Origin: Burkholderiales bacterium C2
Lineage (GTDB): Bacteria > Pseudomonadota > Gammaproteobacteria > Burkholderiales > Burkholderiaceae_C
Assembly: GCA_005503085.1 (NCBI GenBank)
Contig: SCOI01000009.1
Span: 1-64,000 of the forward strand
Direction of reading: 5' to 3'
DNA length: 64,000 bases
Positions 47,747 through 57,007 of the stretch are shown here, one piece after another. The notes beneath the pieces are model-generated. The model had not been told where the DNA came from. It made no database searches and worked only from the letters and a program-made list of their open reading frames with translations. Both the position numbers and the translations under genes were made by a program. The number at the start of each line of letters is the position of its first letter. Position 1 is the first letter of the stretch.

Positions 47747-49099
47747 TCATTTATTGGGAACCAAGTCCGGCACCACGCCCGGAGTCGCTTCGGCGCCCAG
47801 TGCAGCCTCGACATCGTCCGGCTTGGGCAGCTCACGCACCTCGCGGATGGTCGCGTGGCGCCAGGACAGCAGCGCCAGCAGCAACGCGCCACAGCCAGCA
47901 AAGGCCAGCGCCGAGCGCAGGCCGAAGTGCTCGCCCAGCCAGCCACCCAGCAGCGCGCCGGGGCCTGCCGGGATCAGGATCAGCCAGCGCATCGTGCTGG
48001 TCATGCGGCCCAGCATCGGCGCCGGCGTCACCGCCTGGCGCAAGGACAAGAAGTTGATGAAGATCAGCACCGCGCCGATGCCGAAGGTGAACAGCATGAA
48101 GGCAAAGGCCGCCACGCCCCAGGCATTGGCGGGCGCGACCGACAGCAGCAGCCAGCCCAGGCCGCAGACCGCGAAGCCCAGCACCAGGCAGGGTCCGGGA
48201 CCCAGCCGGCGGCTGATGCGGTGACCCATCACGCTGGTCAGCACGGTGCCGGCACCCAGCGCCACATAGGACAGGCCCACGGTCTGGCCCGACAGACCCA
48301 GGGTGCGGGTCGCGAACAGGATCTGCACGACGATGGCCGCGTTGTGGCAGAGCTGCCAGCAGCCCACGGCGGTGGCCAGGCTGACCAGCAGGCGCTTGTT
48401 GCGCACGAAGCGCACGCCGGCCTTCAGGTCACGCCAGAAGTCGGCATTCTTGGCCTTGACCGGTTCCTCGTTGACCTTGATGCCGCGCAGTATCAGCGCC
48501 GAGATCAGCACCAGCACGGCATCCACCGCCAGCGCCATGGGCGCGCCCAGCACCTTGATCAGCGCGCCGGCAAAACCCGGCCCCGCGACTTCGGCGCCGG
48601 AAGAGGCCAGCGCGTTCTTCGCATGCGCCTCGACCAGGCGCGAGCGCGGCACCACCTGGGTCAGCACGATCTGCGCGGCGCTGCCGGCCGTCGTGTAAAC
48701 CGTGCCCAGCACAAAGCCGACCACATAAAGCCAGGTCATCGACAGCCAGCCCATCCAGTGCGCCAGCGGCACGGTGGCCACGACAAAGGCCAGCAGGGTC
48801 TCGCCCCAGACATAGACCGGCAGCTTGCGTACCCGGTCCAGCCAGACGCCCGAGGGCAGCGAGAACAGCACAAAGGGCGCGATCTCCATCGCCGTCAGCA
48901 GACCCATCTGGGTGGGGCTGGCGTTGAGCAGCACGGCCGCCGTCAGCGGCAGGGCCAGCATCGTGATCTGCCCGCCCAGCGAGCTGATCAGGATCGAGGT
49001 CCAGAGCCGGCGGTAGACCAGGTCGCGCAGCAGATCGCCAGGCGGCAGGGTCAGGGCTTGTCTGAGCTGGTCAAACCAGGACAGGGGCCGGGTTTGCAT
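47747..49099 (-). CDS. MFS transporter, EntS/exporter-like
   Basis: The 450-residue protein has about twelve membrane helices with a long hydrophilic N-terminus (residues 1-40) and the DRVRKLP loop after helix 2. It resembles the MFS subgroup with DUF894 (EntS-type exporters of siderophores and drugs). The ATG at 49099 has GGAG 8 bases upstream. It forms an operon with the downstream acetyltransferase gene; an exporter with an acetyltransferase suggests drug or antibiotic resistance, but the substrate is unknown. Confidence 0.84.
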   Translation of the reverse strand: MQTRPLSWFDQLRQALTLPPGDLLRDLVYRRLWTSILISSLGGQITMLALPLTAAVLLNASPTQMGLLTAMEIAPFVLFSLPSGVWLDRVRKLPVYVWGETLLAFVVATVPLAHWMGWLSMTWLYVVGFVLGTVYTTAGSAAQIVLTQVVPRSRLVEAHAKNALASSGAEVAGPGFAGALIKVLGAPMALAVDAVLVLISALILRGIKVNEEPVKAKNADFWRDLKAGVRFVRNKRLLVSLATAVGCWQLCHNAAIVVQILFATRTLGLSGQTVGLSYVALGAGTVLTSVMGHRISRRLGPGPCLVLGFAVCGLGWLLLSVAPANAWGVAAFAFMLFTFGIGAVLIFINFLSLRQAVTPAPMLGRMTSTMRWLILIPAGPGALLGGWLGEHFGLRSALAFAGCGALLLALLSWRHATIREVRELPKPDDVEAALGAEATPGVVPDLVPNK

Positions 49100-49372
49100 A
49101 GGATTCTCCAATGAGGGCAGCACCTCGCCCTTGTGGGGCCAGGTCTGAGAAAAACGAGTGAAAAAAAGAGGAAGGGAGCGGGCGGGTCAGACCGACGCGC
49201 ACGGCAGACCGCCAGCACGGACGCGCACGCCCGCGGCACGGTGCGTGCGGGGTCTGCTGCGGTCAAGGAGCTTGGTCATGGGTCTTGCCTGTTTGAGGCC
49301 CTCATCGTACAGGCCGGCTTGACGGTCGACAAGCCGCTACAGCGCGCCGACGAAGCCCAAGCCGGGGACAAA
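49100..49372. other. Intergenic region upstream of the MFS exporter gene
   Basis: About 270 bases that hold the promoter region of the exporter gene (minus strand) and the 3' end of the next acetyltransferase gene. The sequence includes GC-rich arrays (49180-49260) but no reliable hairpin or small gene was recognised. Confidence 0.35.
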
Positions 49373-50215
49373 TCACGCCAATCGCACATCGTGCGCGGGA
49401 CGACGCTGCGCGCCCCAGTAGCGGCCCTCGCGCCGGAAGCCGACGTTCTCGTAGATGCCGATGGCCACATCGTCCGGATCCGCGCACATCACCAGGCGCT
49501 GCAAACCCATGCCGGCCAGGCCGTGGCGGCTCACCCCCTGGATCAGCGCGCTGCACAGGCCACGCCGGCGCCAGGCCGGGTGGGTGCCGACATGCTGGAA
49601 GCGGCCCAGCGCGCCATGCCTGAACAGACCGCAGTCGGCGACCAGCTCGCCGCCATGCCAGATGCCAAACCAGGCACCCAGGCCGGCCGCCTGCATCGCC
49701 GCGTAGCGGGCCATCTGGCGCTCACGGTGCTGGCGGTAGTTGACCGGCTCGAAGCCGCTGTCATTGGACTCGCATTGCAGCGTCACCGCCGCCCGCCGCT
49801 GGGCCGGGTCCGCGAGATCGACCTCGGCGAAGCGAAACGCGCTGGCCAGCGTCTTGGCCGGCTCGCGCAGCTGCGGCTCGCTCAGGCTCAGCTGCGCGGT
49901 GCCAAAGACCTCGAAACCGGCCGCCAGCCAGCCCGGCAGCGCGGCCTGCGGCGAGCGGGTGTCGAAACCGATCGCGACATGGCCCGACTCGCGTGTGTGC
50001 TGCCCCACCTCCTCGTCAAAGCGGGTCAGCCAATGGGCCAGGTCGGTGTCGCTCGGTGCCTCGGGCAGCACGATGCAGTTGCCCCAGTAGAACAGCGGGT
50101 TGGTCGGCGTGCGCACCACCAGGCAATCGGCGCGCTCGATGACCAGGCCGTCGAAGCGCGCGAAGATCAGATCGGTCTGCCAACCAAGGGAGAGGGACTG
50201 CAGCATCGTGCTCAT
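49373..50215 (-). CDS. GNAT family acetyltransferase
   Basis: The 280-residue protein has a divergent N-terminal half (WQTDLIFARFDGLVIER) and a C-terminal GNAT domain (about 140-275) with VGTHPAWRRRGLCSALIQGV, an acetyl-CoA binding Q/RxxGxG-like loop (RRRGLC), VMCADPDD and YENVGFRREG. Two GNAT-like lobes are likely, as in other members of this length. Substrate unknown. The start is the ATG at 50215, with a GTG two codons upstream as an alternative. It follows the gamma-glutamyltransferase gene by about 50 bases on the same strand. Confidence 0.8.
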   Translation of the reverse strand: MSTMLQSLSLGWQTDLIFARFDGLVIERADCLVVRTPTNPLFYWGNCIVLPEAPSDTDLAHWLTRFDEEVGQHTRESGHVAIGFDTRSPQAALPGWLAAGFEVFGTAQLSLSEPQLREPAKTLASAFRFAEVDLADPAQRRAAVTLQCESNDSGFEPVNYRQHRERQMARYAAMQAAGLGAWFGIWHGGELVADCGLFRHGALGRFQHVGTHPAWRRRGLCSALIQGVSRHGLAGMGLQRLVMCADPDDVAIGIYENVGFRREGRYWGAQRRPAHDVRLA

Positions 50216-50268
50216 CGGCACACGGTAGCAGCCCTCCCCTCAAACCCCAAGTGTCGGAAATAACGGTC

Positions 50269-51894
50269 TCAGAAGCCCGCCGCAGCGCCATCGCGGCGTG
50301 GGTCACTGGCCGCGACGTAGCCCTCGACCGCCGGATCACCCTGGCGCCAGATGAACTGGCCGGCACCGAAGTCCTGGTAGCTGTCGTTGATGTCGGCGAT
50401 CTGGTGGCCCAGCGCGCGCAGGCCGTCGACGGTGTCGGCATTCATCGCCGATTCGACATTCAGCGACAAGCCCTCGTTGTAGCGCCAGCGCGGCGCATCG
50501 CAGGCGGCCTGCGGGTTCTGGCCGTAGTCCAGCATGCGCACCAGGGTCTGCATATGGCCCTGGGGCTGCATGTTTCCGCCCATCACGCCGTAGCTCATCA
50601 CCGGCTGGCCGTCCTTGGTGAGGAAGGCCGGGATGATGGTGTGGAAGGGACGCTTGCCCGGCGCCACCTGGTTGGCATGGCCCTCTTCCAGCGTGAAACC
50701 ATGGCCGCGGTTCTGCAGCGAGACGCCGTAGCCCGGCACGACCAGGCCCGAGCCGAAGCCCATGTAATTGCTCTGGATGAAGCTGACCATCATGCCGCTC
50801 TCGTCGGCCGTGGTCAGGTAGATGGTGCCGCCCTTGACCGGGTTGCCGGCCTTGAAGTCCTGCGCACGGCCCATATCGATCAGCTTGGCACGCTCGGCCA
50901 GATAGGCCGGGTCCAGCATCTGCGCGGCCGTCAGCTTCATATCGCCAGGCTCGGCCACATAGTTGTAGACATCGGCAAAGGCCAGTTTCATCGCCTCGAT
51001 CTGCAGATGCTGCGAGGCCACGCTGTCGACCTTGTGCGCGGCCACGTCAAGATGCTTCAGGATGCCCAGCGCGATCAGCGCAGCGATGCCCTGGCCGTTC
51101 GGCGGGATCTCGTGCAAGGTGTGGCCGGCATAGTCCTGCGCAATCGGCTCGACCCACTCGGGGCTGTAGCCGGCCAGATCGGCCACGCTCATCGTGCCGC
51201 CGGTCTGCTTGGCGAAGGCGGCGATCGCCTCGGCCACCTCGCCCTGGTAGAAGGCCTGGCCCTTGGTCTGGCCGATCAGGCGCAGCGTGCGCGCCGCGTC
51301 CTTGAACTGGAACAGCTCGCCGACCGCCGGCGCCCGGCCCTTGGGCAGAAAAGCCTGGGCAAAGCCCGGCTGCGAGGTCAGCTCCTGCACGGCTGCGGCC
51401 AGCGTCCACTTCTGCTGCACGATCACCGGCACCGCGTAGCCGCGCTCGGCGATCTCGACCGCAGGCGCCATCAGATCGGCAAAAGGCAGCTTGCCGAAGC
51501 GCTCGCTCAAGGCCACCCAGCCGGCCACCGCGCCGGGCACGGTCACAGCGTCCCAGCCGCGCTTGGGCAGGTTCTTGGCCTCGGCGCCGTATTTGCGCCG
51601 GAAGTACTCGGGCGTCCAGGCCTGCGGCGCGCGGCCCGAGGCATTCAGGCCATGCAGCTTCTTGCCGTCCCAGAGGATGGCGAAGGCGTCCGAGCCCAGG
51701 CCATTGCTGCAGGGTTCGACCAGGGTCATCACCGCCGCCGTCGCAATAGCCGCGTCGACCGCATTGCCCCCCTGCCCCAGGATGCGCAGACCGGCCTGGG
51801 CTGCCAGCGGGTGCGAGGTCGAGACGATGTTGCGGGCAAACACCGGCATGCGCTGGCTGGCATAGCCGCCGTTCCAATCAAAGCTATGACTCAT
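50269..51894 (-). CDS. Gamma-glutamyltransferase-family enzyme
   Basis: The 541-residue protein is an Ntn-hydrolase of the GGT family: a large-subunit part with GGNAVDAAIATAAVMTLVEPCSNGLGSD, then the autoprocessing nucleophile Thr357 in KGGTIYL, followed by FIQSNYMGFGSGLV and MGGNMQPQGH. No signal peptide is present, unlike periplasmic Ggt, so it is a cytoplasmic relative that may act on gamma-glutamyl or acyl compounds. The ATG at 51894 has GGAG upstream. The gene follows the Bug solute-binding-protein gene within a few bases. Gamma-linked Glu also occurs in muropeptides and microcystins, so a link to the D-Glu locus is conceivable. Confidence 0.85.
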   Translation of the reverse strand: MSHSFDWNGGYASQRMPVFARNIVSTSHPLAAQAGLRILGQGGNAVDAAIATAAVMTLVEPCSNGLGSDAFAILWDGKKLHGLNASGRAPQAWTPEYFRRKYGAEAKNLPKRGWDAVTVPGAVAGWVALSERFGKLPFADLMAPAVEIAERGYAVPVIVQQKWTLAAAVQELTSQPGFAQAFLPKGRAPAVGELFQFKDAARTLRLIGQTKGQAFYQGEVAEAIAAFAKQTGGTMSVADLAGYSPEWVEPIAQDYAGHTLHEIPPNGQGIAALIALGILKHLDVAAHKVDSVASQHLQIEAMKLAFADVYNYVAEPGDMKLTAAQMLDPAYLAERAKLIDMGRAQDFKAGNPVKGGTIYLTTADESGMMVSFIQSNYMGFGSGLVVPGYGVSLQNRGHGFTLEEGHANQVAPGKRPFHTIIPAFLTKDGQPVMSYGVMGGNMQPQGHMQTLVRMLDYGQNPQAACDAPRWRYNEGLSLNVESAMNADTVDGLRALGHQIADINDSYQDFGAGQFIWRQGDPAVEGYVAASDPRRDGAAAGF

Positions 51895-51899
51895 CACAT

Positions 51900-52868
51900 T
51901 CACTCCACAGAAATCTTGCGTTCACGAATCAGTCGGCCCCAGCGTTCGCTGTCGGCCTTGACCATCGCGGCGAACTGGGCCGGGCTGGCATTGCTGACCG
52001 GCTCGGCGCCCAGCCGGGCCAGGCGCTCGCGCACCTCGGGCGACTGCATCGCGATGTTCAGCTCGCTGTTGAGCTTGGCTACCACGGCCGGCGGCAAGCC
52101 CTTGGGGCCGTAGACGCCGAACCAGGTGATGGACTCGAAACCGGGCAGGCCCGACTCGGCCACCGTCGGCAGCTCCGGCGCCAGCGCCGAGCGGCTCTTG
52201 CCGGTGACGGCCAGCGCCTTCAAGCGCCCTTCCTTCACATGCGGCATGCCGGAGACGATGGAGTCGAACAGCAGATGCACATTGCCCACCACCAGGTCCG
52301 GCACCGCCAGCCCGGTGCCGCGATAGGGGATATGGGTGATGAAGACATTGGCCTGGGTCTTGAAGGCCTCGCTGGTCAGGTGAACGATGGTGCCGTTGCC
52401 ACTGGACGCGTAGTTGTACTGGCCCGGCTTGCTCTTGACCAGCGCGATCAGCTCGCGCACATCCTTGACCGGCAGCGAGTTGGGCACCAGCACCACATTG
52501 GCGGCATTGGCCACATGGGCCACCGGCGTGAAGTCCTCGTCAACCTTGTAGGGCAGCCTGGGGTTCAGATGCGGGCCGATGGCATGGGTGGAACTGGTGG
52601 TCAGCACCAGGGTGTAGCCATCGGGCGCGGCCTTGGCGCCTTCGGACGAGCCCAGGCTGCCGCCAGCACCGGCCTTGTTGTCGACCAAGACGGTCTGGCC
52701 CAGCTGGCTGCCGAGCTTCTGCGAGATCGCTCGCGCCAGCAGATCGGTGGCACCGCCGGCCGGAAAGGGCACGATCAGGCGGATGGACCGGTTGGGATAG
52801 CTCTGGGCCAGCGCGTTCAGGCTGATCAGTCCGAAACCCAGGGCCAGGGCCAGGTGGCGAAACTTCAT
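51900..52868 (-). CDS. Bug-family (TctC) tripartite tricarboxylate transporter solute-binding protein
   Basis: The 322-residue protein has a signal peptide (cleaved near ALA-Q at about 21) and Bug landmarks: PNRSIRLIVPFPAGGATDLLARA, GGSLGSSEGAKAAPDGYTL, HIPYRG and a LPTVAESGLPGFE segment. Bug proteins bind small acids or amides in the periplasm. The start at 52868 has GGAG upstream. It overlaps the GGT-like gene and is divergent from a LysR gene. No TctA/TctB permease genes are in the window. Confidence 0.87.
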   Translation of the reverse strand: MKFRHLALALGFGLISLNALAQSYPNRSIRLIVPFPAGGATDLLARAISQKLGSQLGQTVLVDNKAGAGGSLGSSEGAKAAPDGYTLVLTTSSTHAIGPHLNPRLPYKVDEDFTPVAHVANAANVVLVPNSLPVKDVRELIALVKSKPGQYNYASSGNGTIVHLTSEAFKTQANVFITHIPYRGTGLAVPDLVVGNVHLLFDSIVSGMPHVKEGRLKALAVTGKSRSALAPELPTVAESGLPGFESITWFGVYGPKGLPPAVVAKLNSELNIAMQSPEVRERLARLGAEPVSNASPAQFAAMVKADSERWGRLIRERKISVE

Positions 52869-52920
52869 CGTCGCAACTCCATCAACTAGGGGCTCGGTGA
52901 TTGTGAGCCGGCGGAGATGA

Positions 52921-52942
52921 CAAGAAAAGCTAATAATTCTTG
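52921..52942. promoter_or_regulatory. Candidate LysR-type operator between the Bug and LysR genes
   Basis: A perfect inverted repeat CAAGAA (52921-52926) / TTCTTG (52937-52942) with a 10-base AT-rich spacer lies in the divergent region. Its symmetry and position fit a LysR-type regulator binding site, but there is no direct proof. Confidence 0.45.
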
Positions 52943-52966
52943 GCTTCATCACAAGGAGTGCTTTCC

Positions 52967-53863
52967 ATGCCCAGCCTGCGCAGCCTGAAGAGCTTTGTCG
53001 CCGTGGCCCGCTGCGGCTCCTTCGCGGCGGCGGCCGCCGAGGTCGCGCTGACCCAGGCGGCCGTCAGCCTGCAGATGCGCAATCTGGAGCAGGAGTTCAA
53101 ACAGGTCTTGTTCGACCGGGGTGGCCAGGACGGCCAGAGCGGGCGCAAGGCCCAGCTGAACGCGGCCGGCCAGGCCTTGCTGCCCTGGGCCGAGCGCATG
53201 CTGGCCCTGGACACCCAGCTGCACGAGGAGTTGCGCGGCGCGGCCCTGCGCGCCGATCCGATGGCGGGGGCCTACCGCATCGGCGCGGTGGTCTCGGCGG
53301 TGGCGCCGCTGGCCCATGCGGTGGTAGCGCTGAAGCAGCAGCATGCGGCGCTGGAGCTCAAGCTGGTATCGGCCAAATCGGGCGACCTGGCCGAGATGGT
53401 GGAGGCCGGCCAGCTCGATGCGGCCGTGCTGGTGCGCGGCGCCGGCAAGCTGCCGCCGCAGCTGGGCTGGAGCCCACTCTATGAAGAGCCGCTGGTGCTG
53501 CTGGCCCATGCCGACAGCAAGCGCCGCAGCGCCGCCCAGCTGCTGGCCGAGCAGCCCTTTCTGCGCTTTGACCGCAGCGAGCGCACCGGCGCTCTGCTGG
53601 AGCGCGCGCTGCGCCGCCTGCATGTGCCGGTGCGGGAGTTTCTCGAGCTCAATTCGATCGAAGCCTTGGCCGAGCTGGTGCGCCAGCGCGTCGGTGTCAG
53701 CCTGCTGCCGCTGCTGCGCCGCGCCAGCTGGGAGCAAGACCTGACCCTGCGTGTGATCGCCTTGCCCGAGCTCGGGCTGGCGCGCAGCATCGGCCTGCTG
53801 TACAGGCGCGAGGCGCGCGGCCCGCTGACGGAGGCCATCGCCCAGCAGCTGCGACAGGTGTAA
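52967..53863 (+). CDS. LysR-family transcriptional regulator
   Basis: The 298-residue protein has an N-terminal winged helix-turn-helix (about 3-62; LRSLKSFVAVARCGSFAAAA, LTQAAVSLQMRNLEQEF) and a substrate-binding domain (about 95-295). The ATG at 52967 has AAGGAG 8 bases upstream. It is divergent from the Bug/GGT genes and probably controls them in response to their substrate. Confidence 0.87.
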   Translation: MPSLRSLKSFVAVARCGSFAAAAAEVALTQAAVSLQMRNLEQEFKQVLFDRGGQDGQSGRKAQLNAAGQALLPWAERMLALDTQLHEELRGAALRADPMAGAYRIGAVVSAVAPLAHAVVALKQQHAALELKLVSAKSGDLAEMVEAGQLDAAVLVRGAGKLPPQLGWSPLYEEPLVLLAHADSKRRSAAQLLAEQPFLRFDRSERTGALLERALRRLHVPVREFLELNSIEALAELVRQRVGVSLLPLLRRASWEQDLTLRVIALPELGLARSIGLLYRREARGPLTEAIAQQLRQV

Positions 53864-53949
53864 GTCATTGCAACGCACCGCTCCAGGGTCAACGATGCAC
53901 GCCAAGGCGTCGTTGAGACACTACCTTTCGCAACCCTGGAGACATCCTG

Positions 53950-54288
53950 ATGAACGCTCTGAAGACCGCCCTGATCCCCGCGCTGCTGTCCTTGGCCGCC
54001 GGCGTTGCATTGGCTCAAACTGCGGCCGCTCCGACCACCGCGCCGGCACCTGCGGCCACCACGGCACCGGCCGTCGCGACAGCACCCGCCGTCGCCGCCA
54101 AGGTGGACGCGAAGGCTGATGTGAAGGCCGAGGCCAAGCCCGCCGCAGAGGGCAAGCACAAGGCCAAGAAGGCCGCCAAGCCGGCGGCCGCCGACACCAA
54201 GGCCGAGGTGAAAACCGACGTGAAGGCCGATGTGAAGGCCGAGGCCGCTGCCAAGGCGGACACGACGACCGCCGCCAAGAAGCCCTGA
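53950..54288 (+). CDS. Small Ala/Lys-rich exported protein with degenerate repeats
   Basis: The 112-residue protein has a signal peptide (MNALKTALIPALLSLAAGVA, cleaved near LAQ-T at 23). The mature part is low-complexity: Thr/Pro/Ala repeats, then KADVKAEAKPA-like units repeated about five times, giving a basic, helix-prone chain. GGAG lies 8 bases before the ATG. It may be a peptidoglycan- or nucleic-acid-associated protein; no function is known. A strong hairpin follows, and ureG comes next. Confidence 0.72.
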   Translation: MNALKTALIPALLSLAAGVALAQTAAAPTTAPAPAATTAPAVATAPAVAAKVDAKADVKAEAKPAAEGKHKAKKAAKPAAADTKAEVKTDVKADVKAEAAAKADTTTAAKKP

Positions 54289-54306
54289 TTCCCGCGAGTC
54301 CCTGCT

Positions 54307-54339
54307 GGCCGCCCCGAGCTGCGCTTGGGGCGGCCTTGT
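54307..54339 (+). terminator. Intrinsic terminator after the Ala/Lys-rich gene
   Basis: GGCCGCCCC (54307-54315) and GGGGCGGCC (54327-54335) form a perfect 9-bp stem with an 11-base loop, followed by TTGT. It separates the small exported protein from ureG, so the two are probably not one transcript. Confidence 0.7.
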
Positions 54340-54421
54340 CGTCTGAGCGGCGCCGCAGGTGCGCGGCTGGCACTATGCTTGCATGCTCCGCAGCCATTGA
54401 CCAACTCAGCGACTCCCCACC

Positions 54422-55069
54422 ATGAGCACTGCCCTTCATTCCATCCCCGGCCGCAGCAAGAAGCTGCCACCGCTGCGCGTCGGCGTCGGCGGCCCGGTCG
54501 GCTCCGGCAAGACCACCCTGGTCGAGGTGCTGTGCAAGAGTTTGCGCGAGCGCTACGACCTGGTGGTGGTCACCAACGACATCTACACCAAGGAAGACCA
54601 GCGCCTGCTGACCGTGGCGGGCGCGCTGGAGCCCGAGCGCATCATGGGCGTCGAGACCGGCGGCTGCCCGCATACCGCGATCCGCGAGGACGCCTCGATC
54701 AATCTCGAGGCGGTCGACCGCATGCTCAAGCTCTACCCGGATGCCGACATCGTCTTCATCGAGTCCGGCGGCGACAACCTCGCTGCGACCTTCAGCCCGG
54801 AACTGTCGGACCTGACGATCTATGTGATTGACGTCGCCGCCGGCGAGAAGATCCCGCGCAAGGGCGGCCCCGGCATCACCAAGAGCGATCTGTTCGTCAT
54901 CAACAAGACCGACCTGGCACCCTATGTCGGTGCCAATCTGGACGTGATGAAGGCCGACACCGAACGCATGCGCGGCGCGCGGCCCTTTGTGATGAGCAAT
55001 CTGAAAACCGGCGCCGGGCTGGACGAGGTGATCGCCTTCATCGAGACCAAGGGCCTGCTGAAGACCTGA
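54422..55069 (+). CDS. ureG: Urease accessory GTPase UreG
   Basis: The 215-residue protein is a complete UreG: P-loop [10 protein letters not shown] (Lys30), the metal-binding CPH motif at 82-84 in [28 protein letters not shown] and [10 protein letters not shown]. UreG uses GTP to deliver nickel to urease with UreD, UreF and UreE. None of the other urease genes are within the window on either side, so it stands alone next to an unrelated terminator. The structural urease genes may be elsewhere in the genome or lost. Confidence 0.94.
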   Translation: MSTALHSIPGRSKKLPPLRVGVGGPVGSGKTTLVEVLCKSLRERYDLVVVTNDIYTKEDQRLLTVAGALEPERIMGVETGGCPHTAIREDASINLEAVDRMLKLYPDADIVFIESGGDNLAATFSPELSDLTIYVIDVAAGEKIPRKGGPGITKSDLFVINKTDLAPYVGANLDVMKADTERMRGARPFVMSNLKTGAGLDEVIAFIETKGLLKT

Positions 55070-55083
55070 AGCGGTGGCCGGAC

Positions 55084-55569
55084 TCAGCCCGGCATGGCCT
55101 CGCAGCGGATCCGGCGCATCGTGAAGTCGATGCGCTTGCTGCGGCCCTGGGTCTGCCCCTCGATGCGCGCCTTCAAGACGCCCTGCTCCAGCGCATAGAC
55201 GACCCGCTGCGGGAAGTCATGCGCCGGGTTCTCGAACTGCGCCTCGGTCTCGCTGAGCGAGACCAGCGCGAAGGCCACCGGCTTTTGCTCGCCCACGGTC
55301 GCGATGAAGTCGATGCGGCCCACTGCATTGCGGCGGATCTGCATGAACTCATGGCCGGTGGTGCGACCGCGCTTGACGGTGCGGCTGAGCCCCAGCAAGG
55401 TATCGCCGGCCAGCGGCAACCAGTGCTCGACCGAACCCGGCTCAGCCCCGTCGGGCGCCCAGCAACCGGCCAGCCAGGCCAGCTTTTGCAGCTCATGCTC
55501 TGGCTGAGCCTGGGCGGGCAGCACAGGCAATGCAAGCAGGGCGGCCAGCAGCAACGATCTTTCCAACAT
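55084..55569 (-). CDS. DUF6265 family exported protein
   Basis: The 161-residue protein has a signal peptide (MLERSLLLAALLALPVLPAQA) and a lipocalin-like beta domain with KLAWLAGCW, a WLPLAGDTLLGLSRTVK strand, GHEFMQIRR and ENPAHDFPQRVVY, typical of DUF6265 proteins. Their ligand is unknown. I choose the ATG at 55569 with AAGGA upstream. It is convergent with ureG. Confidence 0.8.
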   Translation of the reverse strand: MLERSLLLAALLALPVLPAQAQPEHELQKLAWLAGCWAPDGAEPGSVEHWLPLAGDTLLGLSRTVKRGRTTGHEFMQIRRNAVGRIDFIATVGEQKPVAFALVSLSETEAQFENPAHDFPQRVVYALEQGVLKARIEGQTQGRSKRIDFTMRRIRCEAMPG

Positions 55570-55769
55570 GGCGGCATCCTTCCGGTCGATCCATGCCCGC
55601 ACTCTAGACCGTCGGCGCAGCGTCCGCTCGCATCCATTCGACATGCCGTCAGAGCCGGCCCGGCTGCCTACTCGGAATAGGACAAGATACGCTCCCGAGT
55701 TCTGACCGATGGCAGGAACGGCGATTCTCGCTTGGGTCAGCGCATGCCTCGCTTGACTGGAGCCTACCC

Positions 55770-56378
55770 ATGAGCACAGCATCGATTCCGTCCCTGCCAC
55801 GGCTGGACATCGTGGAAGCGGCAGCCGCCCCCTGGGCCGATCTGGAGACGCTGTTCGGCGCGCGCGGCGCCTGTGGCGGCTGCTGGTGCATGGCCTGGCG
55901 CTGCAAGCGCCGCGACTACGAGGCCGGCAAGGGCGAGCTCAATCGCGAGCGGCTGAAGACGCTATGCAGCAGCGGGCGGCCAGTGGGCCTGCTGGGCTAT
56001 CGGCAAGGACGGCCGGTCGCCTGGTGCTCGGTGGCGCCGCGCAGCGACATTGCCTACTTCGCGACCACGCGCAGCCTCAAGCCGATCGACGCCTTGCCCG
56101 CCTGGGCGATCAGTTGCCTGTTCGTCGCGGCCGACCAGCGCCGCCAGGGTCTGGCCCGCCAGATGGTCGTGGCGGCGGCCGACCATGCCTTCCGTCAGGG
56201 CGCTCCGGTGCTGGAGGCCTATCCGGTCAGCGGCTCGGGGGCCACCGCCGCGCCGGTCTTCATCTGGACCGGGGTGCCGGCGCTGTACGAGCCGGCCGGC
56301 TTTCGGCCCGCCCAGGCCGCCAGGTCCACCGGCGGCCGCACCCTCTACCGGCTCTGGCCCGAGAACGCGCGCGGCTAG
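55770..56378 (+). CDS. GNAT family N-acetyltransferase
   Basis: The 202-residue protein shows GNAT features: a Cys-rich GACGGCWCMAWRC start, VAWCSVAPRSDI, the central strand AISCLFVAADQRRQGLARQMV with an acetyl-CoA loop QRRQGL, and YEPAGF near the end. GGAG lies upstream of the ATG at 55770. This subgroup often has the WCMxW motif. Substrate unknown. It converges with leuD, overlapping its end by four bases. Confidence 0.84.
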   Translation: MSTASIPSLPRLDIVEAAAAPWADLETLFGARGACGGCWCMAWRCKRRDYEAGKGELNRERLKTLCSSGRPVGLLGYRQGRPVAWCSVAPRSDIAYFATTRSLKPIDALPAWAISCLFVAADQRRQGLARQMVVAAADHAFRQGAPVLEAYPVSGSGATAAPVFIWTGVPALYEPAGFRPAQAARSTGGRTLYRLWPENARG

Positions 56379-57007
56379 ACCAGGCGCTCGCGCGTCCTGC
56401 GCGCCACATCCTGCAGCCAAGGCTGGCGGGCCCAGTGTGAGCGCGCAAAGGCGTCTATCTGCTCGCGAAAGCTCAGCGACAGCCCGATCACATCCAGGCC
56501 CTCGACGAACATGCGGCGGTGGCGGGACGAGAGCTCGAAGCCGGCATCCACCGCCGCGCCGCGCACCCGCATCGCGCCGAGGTCGATGCTCAGCGCCTGG
56601 CCAGCCTCGGCCTCGTCCATCAGCGCGGCCACGTCGGCCTCGGCCAGCATCACCAGCAGCAGCCGGTTGTTCATCGCATTCGAGTAGAAGATCTCGCCGA
56701 AGCTGCTGGCGATCACCGCGCGGATGCCGAACTGCTGCAGCCCCCAGACCGCATGCTCGCGGCTGGAGCCGCAGCCGAAATTGGCGCCGCCCAGCAGGAT
56801 GGCAGTGCCGGCATGCTCGGGGCGGTTCAGCACAAAGTCGCGACGGGGCTGGCCCTGGGCGTCGAAGCGCAGGTCGTAGAGCAGGCCGCGATCCAGGCCC
56901 GCCTTGTCGATGCCACGCAGGAACTGCTTGGGCATGATCTGGTCGGTGTCCAGATTGTCGATGCGCAGCGCCGCAGCGCGGCCGCTGATCATTGTCGATT
57001 CAGACAT
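56375..57007 (-). CDS. leuD: 3-isopropylmalate dehydratase small subunit
   Basis: The 210-residue protein is the swivel subunit of an aconitase-family hydratase: LRIDNLDTDQIMPKQFLR at the start, GGANFGCGSSREHAVWGL with the conserved Gly/Cys/Ser/Arg loop, and VIASSFGEIFYSNAMNNRLL. It isomerises 2- to 3-isopropylmalate together with LeuC. The start at 57007 overlaps the leuC stop by 8 bases. Neighbours are catabolic genes, not leuA or leuB, so it may be a second, specialised copy acting on another 2-hydroxy acid. Confidence 0.9.
   Translation of the reverse strand: MSESTMISGRAAALRIDNLDTDQIMPKQFLRGIDKAGLDRGLLYDLRFDAQGQPRRDFVLNRPEHAGTAILLGGANFGCGSSREHAVWGLQQFGIRAVIASSFGEIFYSNAMNNRLLLVMLAEADVAALMDEAEAGQALSIDLGAMRVRGAAVDAGFELSSRHRRMFVEGLDVIGLSLSFREQIDAFARSHWARQPWLQDVARRTRERLV

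Noticed and set aside
50251-52113. A 620-codon open frame on the plus strand
   Set aside because: It mirrors the gamma-glutamyltransferase-like gene, which has full family motifs.
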